Assembly (NCBI RefSeq): GCF_001687325.1
Contig: NZ_LZRD01000001.1
Span: 1 to 64,000, forward strand
DNA length: 64,000 nt
Origin: Streptomyces sp. PTY087I2
Lineage (GTDB): Bacteria; Actinomycetota; Actinomycetes; Streptomycetales; Streptomycetaceae
Direction: 5' to 3'
Within the stretch, counting starts at the first letter, position 1; each line of letters begins with the position of its first letter. A program made the translations under genes and the position numbers. The notes beneath the pieces were generated by a model. That model was not told the origin of the DNA. It saw only the letters and a program-made list of their open reading frames with translations, and ran no database searches. Below, in pieces: positions 23,851-33,713 of this stretch.

Positions 23851-26800
23851 TCAGGCCGTGAAGCGGTGGTTCCCCGAGCTGACGGCGAAGACCGCGCAGC
23901 CGTCGTCCATCCGCAGGAAGCGCGCGCCGGGGTGGGTGACGTCCTCGGCGCGGGCGGCCGGGATCCACACCTCGGCGGTGGTGTTCACGGGCAGGCCCAC
24001 GGTCAGCTGGAAGCGGCCCTTCTCCGTCCTCCAGTCGGTGGTGACCGGCCCGTGGAGCGAGGCGAAGCGGCCCCGGGCGCGGGTGATGCCGCCGCCGGGG
24101 CGGGGCCGCACGGTGACCTTGCGGAAGCCGGGCGCGGCGGGGGCGATGCCCGCGATGTGGGCGTACATCCACTCCCCGACCGAGCCGTACGCGTAGTGGT
24201 TGAAGGAGTTCATCCCGGCGTCCTGGAAGCTTCCGTCCGGCTTGATGGAGTCCCAGCGCTCCCACATGGTCGTGGCCCCGCGGTCGATCTGGTAGCCCCA
24301 GCTGGGGAAGGTCCGCTGGAGCAGCAGGCGGTACGCCACGTCCGTGTGCCCGGTGTCGGTGAGGACGGGGAGCAGACGCGGGGTGCCGAGGAAGCCCGTG
24401 GACAGATGCCAGTCCTTCGCCTCGATGAGGGCGACGAGCCGGTCGGCGGCCGTGGTCCGCTCCTGTTCGGTCAGCAGGTCCATGGAGAGCGCGAGGACGT
24501 AGGCGGTCTGGGTGTCGCCCTTCACCCGGCCGCCGTCGGTGACGTAGGCGGTACGGAAGGCCTCGCGAACCTCCGTGAACAGTGCGGTGTACGGGGCCGG
24601 GTCCTTGCCCAGGACCCGGGCGGTACGGGCCACGAGGTCGGCGCTGTGCGCGTAGTAGGCGGTGGCGATGACGTCCTTGGGTGTGTCGTCGGCGATGTTG
24701 AGCCAGTCGCCGTACCCGGTGGCGGGCCGCAGCCGTCCGGTGCTGTGGGCGTCGAGGTGGTCGAGCCACTTCAGCATCGAGGGCCAGGCCCGCTCCAGCA
24801 CCTGGGTGTCGCCGTACGCCTGGTAAAGGGCCCAGGGGACGGTGACGCCCGCGTCGCCCCAGCCGGCCGAGCCCGCGCCGAGGCCCTCGACGTGCGGTGC
24901 TACGTCGGTGAAGGCACCGTCGGCGGTCTGGTCGTCCTGGAGGTCGCTCAGCCACTTGGACAGGAAGCGCGCGGACTCCATGGCGTACGTGGCGGTGGGT
25001 GCGAAGACGTTGATGTCGCCGGTCCAGCCGAGGCGTTCGTCGCGGGCGGGGGTGTCGGTGGGGATGGAGAGGAAGTTGCCGCGCAGGCCCCAAGTGATGT
25101 TGCTGTGGAGCTGGTTGAGCATCGGGAGGTTCGTCTCGAACTCCATGGTGAGCGGCGCGTCGGTGTGGATCACCCGCCCGACGACCGCGTCGAGCGGTGG
25201 CTTGCCGGGGTAGCCGGTCACCTCGACGTAGCGGAAGCCGTGGAAGGTGAAGCGCGGCTCGTACGTCTCGCGGCCGCCGCCCTTGAGGGTGTAGTGGTCG
25301 GTCGCGGCGGCGGTGCGGAGGTTGGTGGTGTAGACGGTGCCGTCGGGGTTCAGCACCTCGGCGTGGCGCAGCCGTACGGTGGTGCCGGCGCGGCCGGTGA
25401 CGCGCAGGCGGGCGGTGCCGACCATGTTCTGGCCGAGGTCGAAGACGAAGACGCCGGGGCGGGGTTCGGTGATCTTCTGGGCCTTGAGCTCCTGGATGAC
25501 GCGGCAGGGCCCGTCGGGCTCGGCGACCAGTTCGCCGGTGACCTCCTCCTCGGCGGGCACGGCCTTCGCCCAGGCGGAGTCGTCGAAGCCGGTGCGGAGC
25601 CAGCCGTCGGTCTCCAGACGGGCGTCGTAGTTCTCGCCGGCGAGGAGATCGGCCAGGGTGATGGGGCCGGTGGCGGCCCGCCAGTCGGTGCCGGACAGCA
25701 CCCGCTCGGTGGTGCCGTCCCGGTAGGTCACCTCCAACTGACCGAGGAATGCGGGGTGTTCGCCGTACTGATGCGGGCCGAACATCCCGACGTTGCCCGC
25801 GTACCACCCCGTCGCCAGCTCCACGCCGAGGGTGTTGGCCCCGGAGGTGAGCAACTCGGTGACGTCGTGCGTCTGGTACTGGATGCGTTTGGCGTAGTCC
25901 GTCCAGCCGGGCGCGAGGCGGTCCGTCCCGATCCGCTTGCCGTTGAGGTGTGCCTCGTACAGGCCGAGGGCCGTGGAGTAGAGCCGGGCCCGCTCGACGG
26001 GCTTGCGGCGCAGCCGGAACTCGTGGCGCAGCTGGGCGACGGGGGCGTACGCGGGGGCGACCTTGCCCCAGGGGCCGGAGCCCCAGGGGGCGAGGACCTT
26101 GGCGGTCGGCCAGGCGCCGTCGTCGTAGTCCAACGCCTGCCAGTCGCCCGTGGGTTCGACGTCGGTGGCCTTCCAGCCGTCGCCGGTGGCGATGGTGCGT
26201 ACGCCGTCGGCGGTGGTCAGCTCCAGGGCCCCGAGCAGTCCGGCGGGGCCGGTGACCTCGTTGGTCGCGGCGACGGCGAGGACGTGGCGGCCGGGGGCCA
26301 GCCGTTCGGTGACGTCGGTGACCGAGGGGCGGCTCCAGGCCCGGGCAACCTCGTCCGGTTCGGCCCGAGCCACCTCCGTACCGTCGAGGTGGGCGACGTA
26401 CCCGTCGTCGGCGGTGAGCACGAGGCGGGCCCGCGTCACCCCGTCCGGTACGTCGAACGCGCCCCGGAACCAGCGGGTCGCGGCGGGGGCGCTGGTCGCC
26501 GGGTCGCCCTCCGGGAACCAGATCCAGGAGGCCTCGTCCAGGGCGGGCGCGCCGACGAGGGCGGCCGGGGCGCCGATCCAGCGCGCGGACCAGTCCGAGG
26601 CCTCGGTGAGGCCGGTCTCCCACCAGGCGGGCTCGGACCAGGCGGAGACGTGGCCTTCGTCGTCCCACACCCGCACGGTCCAGTAGTAGCGCGTACGGGA
26701 GCGCAACTCGGGCCCGGAGTAGAGGACTTGCGTGGAGTCGGTCGACTCGACCTTGCCGCTGTCCCATACGTCGGGCCGTTCCAGGGCGCGTTCGCTCAGC

Positions 26801-27054
26801 GCTACTCGGACCTGGTAGGCGCTCTGTGTGCGGCCCGGCGCGGTGGCGGTGAGCGGCCAGCCGAGGCGGGGGCGGGCGGCGCCGAGGCCGAGCGGGTTCT
26901 TCACGTACTCGGCGGTCGAGCCGCCCACCCGGAGGCCCTTTCCGGCCCCTTGCGCACCGCGTTCCGCGGCCTGTGCGGGGGGAATGGCTCCGGCGATGAG
27001 GGTGGTTCCCAGGGCGGTGGCGGTCGTGCTGAGCAGTCGTCGTCGGCTGATCAC
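23851..27054 (-). CDS. Secreted alpha-L-rhamnosidase (GH78)
   Basis: 1067 residues. The N-terminus MISRRRLLSTTATALG is a twin-arginine signal, so the enzyme is exported folded. It is followed by N-terminal carbohydrate-binding/beta domains (LGWPLTATAPGRTQSAYQVR, WDSGKV, YYWTVRVWD), a middle bacterial rhamnosidase region, and the (alpha/alpha)6 catalytic domain. The catalytic domain includes DTPARDERLGWTGDINVFAP, where acidic residues of GH78 act, and later SFNHYAYGSVGEWMY. It releases L-rhamnose from plant glycosides or polysaccharide. It is last in the minus-strand rhamnose operon, 53 nt after the kinase, and supplies substrate to the importer at 32196-36862. Confidence 0.92.
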   Translation of the reverse strand: MISRRRLLSTTATALGTTLIAGAIPPAQAAERGAQGAGKGLRVGGSTAEYVKNPLGLGAARPRLGWPLTATAPGRTQSAYQVRVALSERALERPDVWDSGKVESTDSTQVLYSGPELRSRTRYYWTVRVWDDEGHVSAWSEPAWWETGLTEASDWSARWIGAPAALVGAPALDEASWIWFPEGDPATSAPAATRWFRGAFDVPDGVTRARLVLTADDGYVAHLDGTEVARAEPDEVARAWSRPSVTDVTERLAPGRHVLAVAATNEVTGPAGLLGALELTTADGVRTIATGDGWKATDVEPTGDWQALDYDDGAWPTAKVLAPWGSGPWGKVAPAYAPVAQLRHEFRLRRKPVERARLYSTALGLYEAHLNGKRIGTDRLAPGWTDYAKRIQYQTHDVTELLTSGANTLGVELATGWYAGNVGMFGPHQYGEHPAFLGQLEVTYRDGTTERVLSGTDWRAATGPITLADLLAGENYDARLETDGWLRTGFDDSAWAKAVPAEEEVTGELVAEPDGPCRVIQELKAQKITEPRPGVFVFDLGQNMVGTARLRVTGRAGTTVRLRHAEVLNPDGTVYTTNLRTAAATDHYTLKGGGRETYEPRFTFHGFRYVEVTGYPGKPPLDAVVGRVIHTDAPLTMEFETNLPMLNQLHSNITWGLRGNFLSIPTDTPARDERLGWTGDINVFAPTATYAMESARFLSKWLSDLQDDQTADGAFTDVAPHVEGLGAGSAGWGDAGVTVPWALYQAYGDTQVLERAWPSMLKWLDHLDAHSTGRLRPATGYGDWLNIADDTPKDVIATAYYAHSADLVARTARVLGKDPAPYTALFTEVREAFRTAYVTDGGRVKGDTQTAYVLALSMDLLTEQERTTAADRLVALIEAKDWHLSTGFLGTPRLLPVLTDTGHTDVAYRLLLQRTFPSWGYQIDRGATTMWERWDSIKPDGSFQDAGMNSFNHYAYGSVGEWMYAHIAGIAPAAPGFRKVTVRPRPGGGITRARGRFASLHGPVTTDWRTEKGRFQLTVGLPVNTTAEVWIPAARAEDVTHPGARFLRMDDGCAVFAVSSGNHRFTA

Positions 27055-27107
27055 ACTCGGCTCCGATTCGGCGAGGGGAAGGGGAATGGGGCAGATAGGG
27101 CGTTCGG

Positions 27108-28577
27108 TCAGGCAGGCAAGGGGCGGGCGTCCTCGGTGCGACGCGCCGCCACCTCCCAGGCCGCCGGGTCGCCCGACGGCTCGTAGCGGGTCAAGGGCTG
27201 GGTGCGGGCGATGAGTTCGCGGGTGGAGGCCAGGCCGCCGGGCAGGCCGTGGGCCCGTGCCTGGACGAGGATGTTGCCGAGCGCGGCGGCTTCGGCGGGG
27301 CCCGCGACCACGGGCACCCCGCAGGCGTCGGCGGTGAGTTGGCAGAGCAGGGCGTTGCGCGCCCCGCCGCCGACGAGGTGCACGACGTCGATCTCGCGGT
27401 CGGCGAGGCGCTGCGCTTCACGGATCGCCCGCCGGTGGGCGAGGGCCAGCGAGTCGAGGACGCAGCGGGTCATCTCCCCCGGGCCGTGGGGCACCGGCCC
27501 GCCGGTGGCTCGGCAGGCGGCCGCGATGCGCCCCGGCATGTCTCCTGGCGCCAGGAACTCGGGGGCGGCGGCGTCCACCACGTACCGCAGAGCAGGCAGG
27601 CGGGCGGCCTCGGCGAGCAGCGGGGTGACGTCGGTCAACTCCCAGGTGCGCATGCACTCCTGGAGCAGCCACAGGCCCATGATGTTGCGCAGGAAGCGCA
27701 CGGTGCCGTCGATGCCCAGCTCGTTGGTGAAGTTCGCGGCGCGGCTCGCCCCGGTGGTGACGGGCCCGTCGAGTTCGAGGCCGGCCAGCGACCAGGTTCC
27801 CGTGCAGAGGTACGCGAACCGCTCCCTTCGTTCGGCCGGGACGGCGGCGACGGCGGAGGCGGTGTCGTGCGAGCCGACGGCCGTCACCGGTACGGGTCCG
27901 GGCAGCCCGGTCCGTTCCCGGACCGCCGGGAGCAGCGTGCCCGCCGGGTCGCCGGGGCGGCGCAGCGGGGCGAAGAGCGCGAGGTCGATGCCGAGACGGC
28001 CGGCCAGGGCGCGGTTCCAGTCGCCGGTGCGCGGGTCGATGAGCTGGGTGGTGGACGCGTTGGTCAGCTCGGTGCCCTGCTCCCCCGTGAGCCAGTACGC
28101 GATCAGGTCCGGGATCAGCAACAGACGGCGGGCCGAGGCGAGTTGTGGGGTCCCCTGCGCGGCCACGAGTTGGTAGAGGGTGTTGAACGGGGCGTACTGG
28201 ATTCCGGTCGCCCGGTAGAGGTCGTCGGGCGGGACCGTGGCCCACACCCGCTCCGGGACGCCTTCGGTGCGCCGGTCCCGGTAGTGGACGGGGTTGCCGA
28301 GGAGGGACCCGTCGGCGGCGAGGAGCCCGTAGTCCACCGCCCAGCTGTCGATGCCGACGGAGTCGACCGGGCCCGCCGCGCGCAGCCCGTCGAGCACTCC
28401 CCCGTACAGGCCGAGGATGTCCCAGCGCAGGCCCTCCGGCAGGTGCACGGGACGGTTGGGGAAGCGGTGGGCCTCGGTGAGGTGCAGGGTGTCCGGGCCG
28501 ACGCGGCCGGCCATGACCCGTCCGCTGGACGCGCCGAGGTCGACGGCCGCGAACGTCTTCGTACGGGCGGCGCTCAT
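27108..28577 (-). CDS. rhaB: Rhamnulokinase
   Basis: 489 residues of the FGGY kinase family. The N-terminal ATPase fold starts FAAVDLGASSGRVMAGRV, with SVGIDSWAVDYGLL and later the GTWSLAGLELDGPV phosphate-loop region. VHLVGGGARNALLCQLTAD is the C-terminal adenosine-binding segment. It phosphorylates L-rhamnulose to rhamnulose 1-phosphate in the cytoplasm. The ATG at 28575-28577 overlaps the stop of the aldolase/dehydrogenase gene (ATGA). Confidence 0.93.
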   Translation of the reverse strand: MSAARTKTFAAVDLGASSGRVMAGRVGPDTLHLTEAHRFPNRPVHLPEGLRWDILGLYGGVLDGLRAAGPVDSVGIDSWAVDYGLLAADGSLLGNPVHYRDRRTEGVPERVWATVPPDDLYRATGIQYAPFNTLYQLVAAQGTPQLASARRLLLIPDLIAYWLTGEQGTELTNASTTQLIDPRTGDWNRALAGRLGIDLALFAPLRRPGDPAGTLLPAVRERTGLPGPVPVTAVGSHDTASAVAAVPAERRERFAYLCTGTWSLAGLELDGPVTTGASRAANFTNELGIDGTVRFLRNIMGLWLLQECMRTWELTDVTPLLAEAARLPALRYVVDAAAPEFLAPGDMPGRIAAACRATGGPVPHGPGEMTRCVLDSLALAHRRAIREAQRLADREIDVVHLVGGGARNALLCQLTADACGVPVVAGPAEAAALGNILVQARAHGLPGGLASTRELIARTQPLTRYEPSGDPAAWEVAARRTEDARPLPA

Positions 28578-30613
28578 CGCAGGAAGGCCGCGGCGACCCC
28601 GGCGTCGACCGGGATGTGGAGGCCGGTGGTGTGGGTCAACTCGCCGCCGGTGAGGGCGAACACGGCGTTGGCCACGTGTTCGGGCAGCACTTCCCGCTTG
28701 AGCAGAGTGCGTTGGGCGTAGAACTCGCCGAGCTTCTCCTCCTCGATCCCGTACGTCGCGGCGCGCTGCGCACCCCACCCTCCGGCGAAGATGCCAGAGC
28801 CGCGCACCACACCGTCCGGGTTGACCCCGTTGACGCGAATACCGTCGCCGCCCAACTCTGCTGCCAGCAGCCGCACTTGGTGAGCCTGGTCGGCCTTGGC
28901 CGCGGAGTACGCGACATTGTTGGGACCGGCGAAGACAGCGTTCTTCGAAGCGATGTAGACGAGGTCGCCGCCGAGGCCCTGGGCCCGCATGACGCGCGCG
29001 GCCTCGCGGGCGACGAGGAAGGAACCCCGGGCCATGATGGCGTGCTGGAGGTCCCAGTCCCGGACCGTGGTCTCGGCCAGCGGCTTGGAGATGGATATGC
29101 CCGCGTTGTTGACCACCAGGTCGACGCCGCCGAAGGCGAGTGCCGCCGCCGCGAAGGCGTCGGCCACCTGCTCCTCGCTGGTGACGTCGACGGTGACGGC
29201 CACCGCCCGGTCGGGGCCGCCCAGTTCCTCGGCGACGGCGGCCCCGTTCACCGCGTCCAGGTCGGCGACGACCACACAGGCGCCCTCCGCGACGAGGCGG
29301 CGGGCGATGGCCCTGCCGATGCCGCTGCCCGCCCCGGTCACCAGGGCGACCCGGGTGGCCAGCGGCTTCGGCCGCGGCATCCGCCGGAGTTTGGCCTCCT
29401 CCAGGGCCCAGTACTCGATGCGGAACTTCTCCGACTCCTCGATCGGGGCGTAGGAGGAGACGGCTTCCGCGCCGCGCATCACGTTGATCGCGTTGAGGTA
29501 GAACTCCCCCGCCACACGGGCGGTCTGCTTGTCCTTGCCGAAGCTGAACATCCCCACCCCGGGGATGAGCACGATCGCCGGGTCCGCGCCTCGCATCGGG
29601 GGCGAGCCGGGCTCCGCGTGCCGGGTGTAGTACGCGGCGTACTCCTCCCGGTAGGCGGTGTGCAGTTCGCCCAAGCGGCTGACGGCTGCGTCGAGTTCGG
29701 CGGTCGGCGGCAGGTCGAGGACCAGGGGCCTGACCTTCGTCCGCAGGAAGTGGTCCGGACAGGAGGTGCCGAGGGCGGCGAGCCTCGGGTGTTCGGCGCG
29801 GGCGAGGAAGTCCAGCACGGCGTCGGAGTCGTCGAAGTGGCCGACCTGGGGGTGGTCCCGGGAGGCGAGGGCGCGTACGTACGGGGCGAGGGCGGCGGCC
29901 CGCGCGCGACGATCGGCCTCGGGCAGCGCCTCGTACCCCTCGATCACCGGGCCGAACGGCTCGGTCCTGCCGTGCTCGGCGAGGAAGGTCCCGGCGGTGC
30001 GGATGATGTGGAGCGCGTTGGCCTCGCACTCCTCGGACGTCGCCCCCCAGGCGGTGATGCCGTGGCCGCCGAGGACGCAGCCGATGGCTTCGGGGTTGGC
30101 CGCCTGCACCGCGGCGATATCCAGGCCGAGTTGGAATCCGGGGCGCCGCCAGGGGACCCAGGCGACGGTGTCGCCGAAGCAGTCGGCGGTCAGCTTCTCG
30201 CCGTCGGCCGCGCAGGCGAGGGCGATCCCGGAGTCCGGGTGCAGATGGTCGACGTGCGGGGCGTCGACGAGCCCGTGCATGGCGGTGTCGATGGAGGGGG
30301 CCGCGCCGCCCTTGCCGTGCAGGCAGTAGTCGAACGCGGCGACCATCTCGTCCTCGCGCTCCTCACCCGCGTAGACGCCGCGCAGGGCGCGGAGGCGGTC
30401 GAGGCGGAGGACGGCGAGCCCTTCGGCGGTGAGGGTGCCGAGGTCGCCGCCGGAGCCCTTGACCCACATCAGCTCGACGTCGTCGCCGGTGACCGGGTCG
30501 GGCGCGAGGCCCTTGGCGGAGGCGTTGCCGCCCGCGTAGTTCGTGTTACGGGGGTCGGAGCCGAGCCGGTGGGAGCGGGCCAGGAGCGCGGCGGCTTCGG
30601 GGTGGAGTGGCAT
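28574..30613 (-). CDS. Bifunctional rhamnulose-1-phosphate aldolase / lactaldehyde dehydrogenase (SDR)
   Basis: 679 residues. The N-terminal ~420 residues are a class II aldolase: NTNYAGGNASAKG, VDHLHPDSGIALA and GGHGITAWG carry the zinc-binding histidines and the catalytic region. The C-terminal ~255 residues are a short-chain dehydrogenase with NAD site TGAGSGIGRAIA, NNAGISISKP and catalytic YSAAK. This fusion is a known family, which splits rhamnulose 1-phosphate into dihydroxyacetone phosphate and L-lactaldehyde and then processes the aldehyde. The ATG at 30611-30613 was chosen because the aldolase domain begins there; the in-frame open sequence upstream has no domain character. Confidence 0.93.
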   Translation of the reverse strand: MPLHPEAAALLARSHRLGSDPRNTNYAGGNASAKGLAPDPVTGDDVELMWVKGSGGDLGTLTAEGLAVLRLDRLRALRGVYAGEEREDEMVAAFDYCLHGKGGAAPSIDTAMHGLVDAPHVDHLHPDSGIALACAADGEKLTADCFGDTVAWVPWRRPGFQLGLDIAAVQAANPEAIGCVLGGHGITAWGATSEECEANALHIIRTAGTFLAEHGRTEPFGPVIEGYEALPEADRRARAAALAPYVRALASRDHPQVGHFDDSDAVLDFLARAEHPRLAALGTSCPDHFLRTKVRPLVLDLPPTAELDAAVSRLGELHTAYREEYAAYYTRHAEPGSPPMRGADPAIVLIPGVGMFSFGKDKQTARVAGEFYLNAINVMRGAEAVSSYAPIEESEKFRIEYWALEEAKLRRMPRPKPLATRVALVTGAGSGIGRAIARRLVAEGACVVVADLDAVNGAAVAEELGGPDRAVAVTVDVTSEEQVADAFAAAALAFGGVDLVVNNAGISISKPLAETTVRDWDLQHAIMARGSFLVAREAARVMRAQGLGGDLVYIASKNAVFAGPNNVAYSAAKADQAHQVRLLAAELGGDGIRVNGVNPDGVVRGSGIFAGGWGAQRAATYGIEEEKLGEFYAQRTLLKREVLPEHVANAVFALTGGELTHTTGLHIPVDAGVAAAFLR

Positions 30614-30774
30614 GGGGTTCCTCGGTGTCCTTCGCTGAGGGAGGGGCGGGGAGGGGTTCGGGTGCGGCGGGCGGCCAGAGCGGCGGGGCCGGCTTCCGGC
30701 GGGGCGCGGTGGGCTTGGGCGGTGCGGCGGGCGGGCGACGCGGCGGGGCCGACGTGTGCGCGTCCCGGGACTGC

Positions 30775-31935
30775 CTACGCCCCCCACCCCGCCTGCTGCC
30801 CCCCGACCCGCTCCTCGGCGGTCTTCATCGCCCAGCCGGAGCGCCGGTAGGCGGCCATCGGGTCGCCGTCCAGGCCCTGTTCCTCGCGGATCTCGGCGAG
30901 CAACGGGCGTACGTCGGCGTTGTACGCGTCCATCAGCACGGCGTTGGCCTCCAGGACATCGCCCGTGCGCTGGGCGTCGGCCAGGGCCGCGCGGTCCACG
31001 AGGAGCGCCTTCGCGGTGGCCTCCTGGACGTTCATCACCGAGCGGATGATCGCGGGGATCTTCTCCTCGATGTTGTGGCACTGGTCGAGCATGAAGGCGA
31101 CGTCCGCGGTGAGCCCTCCGCCGCGGACGACCTCGTACATGATGCGGAAGAGCTGAAACGGGTCGGCCGCCCCGACCATCAGGTCGTCGTCGGCGTAGAA
31201 GCGGGAGTTGAAGTCGAACCCGCCGAGCCGGCCCTCGCGCAGCAGCGTCGCGACGATGAACTCGATGTTGGTGCCGGGCGCGTGGTGCCCCGTGTCCACG
31301 ACGACCCGGGCCTTCGGGCCCAGCTTGAGGCAGTGGGCGTAGGCCGTTCCCCAGTCCGGGACGTCGGTCGTGTAGAAGGCGGGCTCGAACAGTTTGTACT
31401 CCACGAGCATGCGCTGATCGTCGCCGAGCCGTTCGTAGACGGCGGCCAGCGCCTCGGCGAGCCGGTCCTGCCGCTCGTGGATGTCGTCCTGGCCAGGGTA
31501 GTTCGTGCCGTCCGCGAACCACAGCTTGAGGTCCCGGGACCCCGTCGCGTCCATGATGTCGACGCAGGCCAGCAAGTGGTCCAGGGCCTTGCGGCGGACG
31601 GCGGCCTCCGGGTGGCAGACGCTGCCGAGCCGGTAGGCGTCGTCCTGGAAGGTGTTGGCGTTGATCGCCCCGATGGCCAGGCCCCGGTCGCGGGCGTGCC
31701 CGGCGAGCGCCGCGTAGTCGTCGACCGTGTCCCAGGGAATATGGAGGGCGACGGTCGGTGCGGCTCCGGTGAACTCGTGCACCTTCGCCGCGTCGTCCAG
31801 CTTCTCCTGCGGGGTGCGGGGCACGCCGGGCCGGGCGAAGACCTTGAAGCGGGTCCCCGAATTCCCGTACGCCCAGGAGGGCGTCTCGATGGCCTGGGAC
31901 GTGAGGGCGGCCTTCACCGTGGCGTGCTCGGTCAC
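30775..31935 (-). CDS. rhaI: L-rhamnose isomerase
   Basis: 386 residues of the actinobacterial/Pseudomonas-type rhamnose isomerase, a TIM-barrel related to xylose isomerase. Metal and substrate segments seen are WFADGTNYPGQDD, VVDTGHHAPGTNIEF and GGFDFNSRFYADDDL. It converts L-rhamnose to L-rhamnulose. The start chosen is GTG 31933-31935 with AGGAG seven bases upstream; an upstream in-frame ATG would place the operator inside the gene. It is the first gene of the minus-strand catabolic operon, transcribed from the operator-bearing gap shared with the importer. Confidence 0.92.
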   Translation of the reverse strand: MTEHATVKAALTSQAIETPSWAYGNSGTRFKVFARPGVPRTPQEKLDDAAKVHEFTGAAPTVALHIPWDTVDDYAALAGHARDRGLAIGAINANTFQDDAYRLGSVCHPEAAVRRKALDHLLACVDIMDATGSRDLKLWFADGTNYPGQDDIHERQDRLAEALAAVYERLGDDQRMLVEYKLFEPAFYTTDVPDWGTAYAHCLKLGPKARVVVDTGHHAPGTNIEFIVATLLREGRLGGFDFNSRFYADDDLMVGAADPFQLFRIMYEVVRGGGLTADVAFMLDQCHNIEEKIPAIIRSVMNVQEATAKALLVDRAALADAQRTGDVLEANAVLMDAYNADVRPLLAEIREEQGLDGDPMAAYRRSGWAMKTAEERVGGQQAGWGA

Positions 31936-31975
31936 TTCGTCGCTCCTGTGACGTCGGTGTGAACGCGAATGAATC

Positions 31976-31987
31976 TGAAACGATTCA
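31976..31987. promoter_or_regulatory. LacI-family operator, rhaI side
   Basis: TGAAACGATTCA, one mismatch from the symmetric LacI-family half-site pair TGAAACGTTTCA. It is nested in a wider TGAATC-N6-GATTCA repeat (31970-31987) and lies about 40 nt before the rhaI start, the natural place for repression by the LacI regulator at 36924. Confidence 0.7.
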
Positions 31988-32141
31988 TGTGGGTTGAAGG
32001 TAGGAGCGCCCCTGAGGGCTGTCAACCCTTCCGGCAGACCTGACGCCGCAGAACCTTATGAATGCACGGGGCAGTTGAGAATTTCCGTTCAGCCCCATTG
32101 ACGCGCCCCGAGGTACCTGCCTAACGTCCCGGCAACTCATT

Positions 32142-32153
32142 TGAAACCTTTCA
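32142..32153. promoter_or_regulatory. LacI-family operator, importer side
   Basis: TGAAACCTTTCA, a near-palindrome with the same TGAAA...TTTCA ends as the site at 31976. It is 43 nt before the importer ATPase ATG (32196). Two similar sites at the two ends of one divergent promoter region suggest joint control, possibly by looping. Confidence 0.7.
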
Positions 32154-32195
32154 CGATGTCGTGAGGACGCCCTCCGCATCGTCGAGGAGCCACCG

Positions 32196-33713
32196 ATGAC
32201 CCACCGGTCCGCCAAGGATCCGGCCCCCGTGCTGGCCCTGAGGGACATCTCCAAGTCCTTCGGCGCCGTGCGCGCCCTGCGGGGCGTGTCCCTCGACCTG
32301 TTCCCCGGCGAGGTCCACGCGCTCGCCGGGGAGAACGGCGCGGGCAAGTCGACCCTGATCAAGACGCTCGCCGGAGTGCACCGGCCCGACAGCGGCCAGG
32401 TTCTGCTGGACGGCGAGCCGGTGACCTTCCACGGCCCCGCCGACGCCCGCGACGCCGGGATCGCCGTCATCTACCAGGAGCCGACGCTCTTCCCCGATCT
32501 GTCGATCGCCGAGAACATCTTCATGGGCCGGCAGCCCCGCCGTGCGCTCGGCCGCATCGACCACCGGGCCACCCGGACCGCCACGGCCGCCCTGATGCAC
32601 CGGCTCGGGGTCGAGCTGGACCCCAACCGTCCGGCGCGCGGCCTGTCGATCGCGGACCAGCAGATCGTGGAGATCGCCAAGGCCCTCTCCTTCGACGCCC
32701 GTGTCCTGATCATGGACGAGCCGACGGCCGCGCTGACCGGCAGCGAGGTGGCGCGTCTGTTCGGCGTGGTCCGGGCGCTGCGCGAGCAGGGGGCGGCCGT
32801 GCTGTTCATCTCGCACCGGCTGGAGGAGATCTTCCGTATCTGCGAGCGCGTCACGACCCTGCGGGACGGGGCGCTGATCGCCGGTGAACCGCTGGCCGGG
32901 ATGACGGAGGAGGACCTGGTCCGGCGGATGGTCGGCCGGGATCTGGACGAGCTGTATCCGAAGCAGCACGTCGAGGCCGGCGAGGTCGCCCTCAGCGTCC
33001 GGCGGCTCACCCGCGAGGGCGTGTTCACCGACGTCTCCTTCGATGTGCGGTGCGGCGAGATCGTCGGTATGGCGGGGCTGGTCGGCGCCGGGCGTACGGA
33101 GGTGGCGCGGGCGGTCTTCGGCGTGGACCGCTGGGACGCCGGTGAGGTCGAGGTGGCGGGGCGGGCGCTCGTCAACGGCGCCCCGTCCACCGCCATGGCC
33201 GCCGGGCTCGCCCTGGTCCCCGAGGACCGGCGGGCCCAGGGCCTGGTGATGGGCATGTCCATCGAGCGGAACATCGGGCTGACCGGGCTGCGCGCCACCC
33301 GGCGGGCGGGGCTGATGGACCGGGGTGCGGAGCGCAGCCGCTCGCTCGACTGGGCGGTCCGGCTCCAGGTGAAGTACGCCCGCATCGCGGATGCCGTCTC
33401 CACCCTGTCCGGCGGCAACCAGCAGAAGGTGGTGCTGGCCAAGTGGCTGGCGACCACACCTTCCGTGCTGATCGTCGACGAGCCGACGCGCGGGATCGAC
33501 GTCGGCACGAAGGCGGAGGTGCACCGGCTGCTGAGCGCGCTGGCGGCCGACGGGGTGGCGGTGCTGATGATCTCGTCCGATCTGCCCGAGATCCTCGGCA
33601 TGGCCGACCGGGTGCTGGTGATGCACGAGGGCCGACTGACCGCCGAGATCCCCCGCTCCGACGCCACCGAGGAGACCGTGATGGCCGCAGCCACCGGGAG
33701 GGCCGCCGCATGA
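32196..33713 (+). CDS. rhaT: Rhamnose ABC importer, double ATPase
   Basis: 505 residues with two ATPase domains as in RbsA-type sugar importers. Domain 1 has Walker [17 protein letters not shown], signature [15 protein letters not shown] and Walker [13 protein letters not shown]. Domain 2 has the degenerate P-loop [16 protein letters not shown] and signature [15 protein letters not shown]. Only the first site is likely to be fully active, which is normal for the family. It powers uptake through the two permeases that follow. Its stop overlaps the next ATG (ATGA). Confidence 0.93.
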   Translation: MTHRSAKDPAPVLALRDISKSFGAVRALRGVSLDLFPGEVHALAGENGAGKSTLIKTLAGVHRPDSGQVLLDGEPVTFHGPADARDAGIAVIYQEPTLFPDLSIAENIFMGRQPRRALGRIDHRATRTATAALMHRLGVELDPNRPARGLSIADQQIVEIAKALSFDARVLIMDEPTAALTGSEVARLFGVVRALREQGAAVLFISHRLEEIFRICERVTTLRDGALIAGEPLAGMTEEDLVRRMVGRDLDELYPKQHVEAGEVALSVRRLTREGVFTDVSFDVRCGEIVGMAGLVGAGRTEVARAVFGVDRWDAGEVEVAGRALVNGAPSTAMAAGLALVPEDRRAQGLVMGMSIERNIGLTGLRATRRAGLMDRGAERSRSLDWAVRLQVKYARIADAVSTLSGGNQQKVVLAKWLATTPSVLIVDEPTRGIDVGTKAEVHRLLSALAADGVAVLMISSDLPEILGMADRVLVMHEGRLTAEIPRSDATEETVMAAATGRAAA

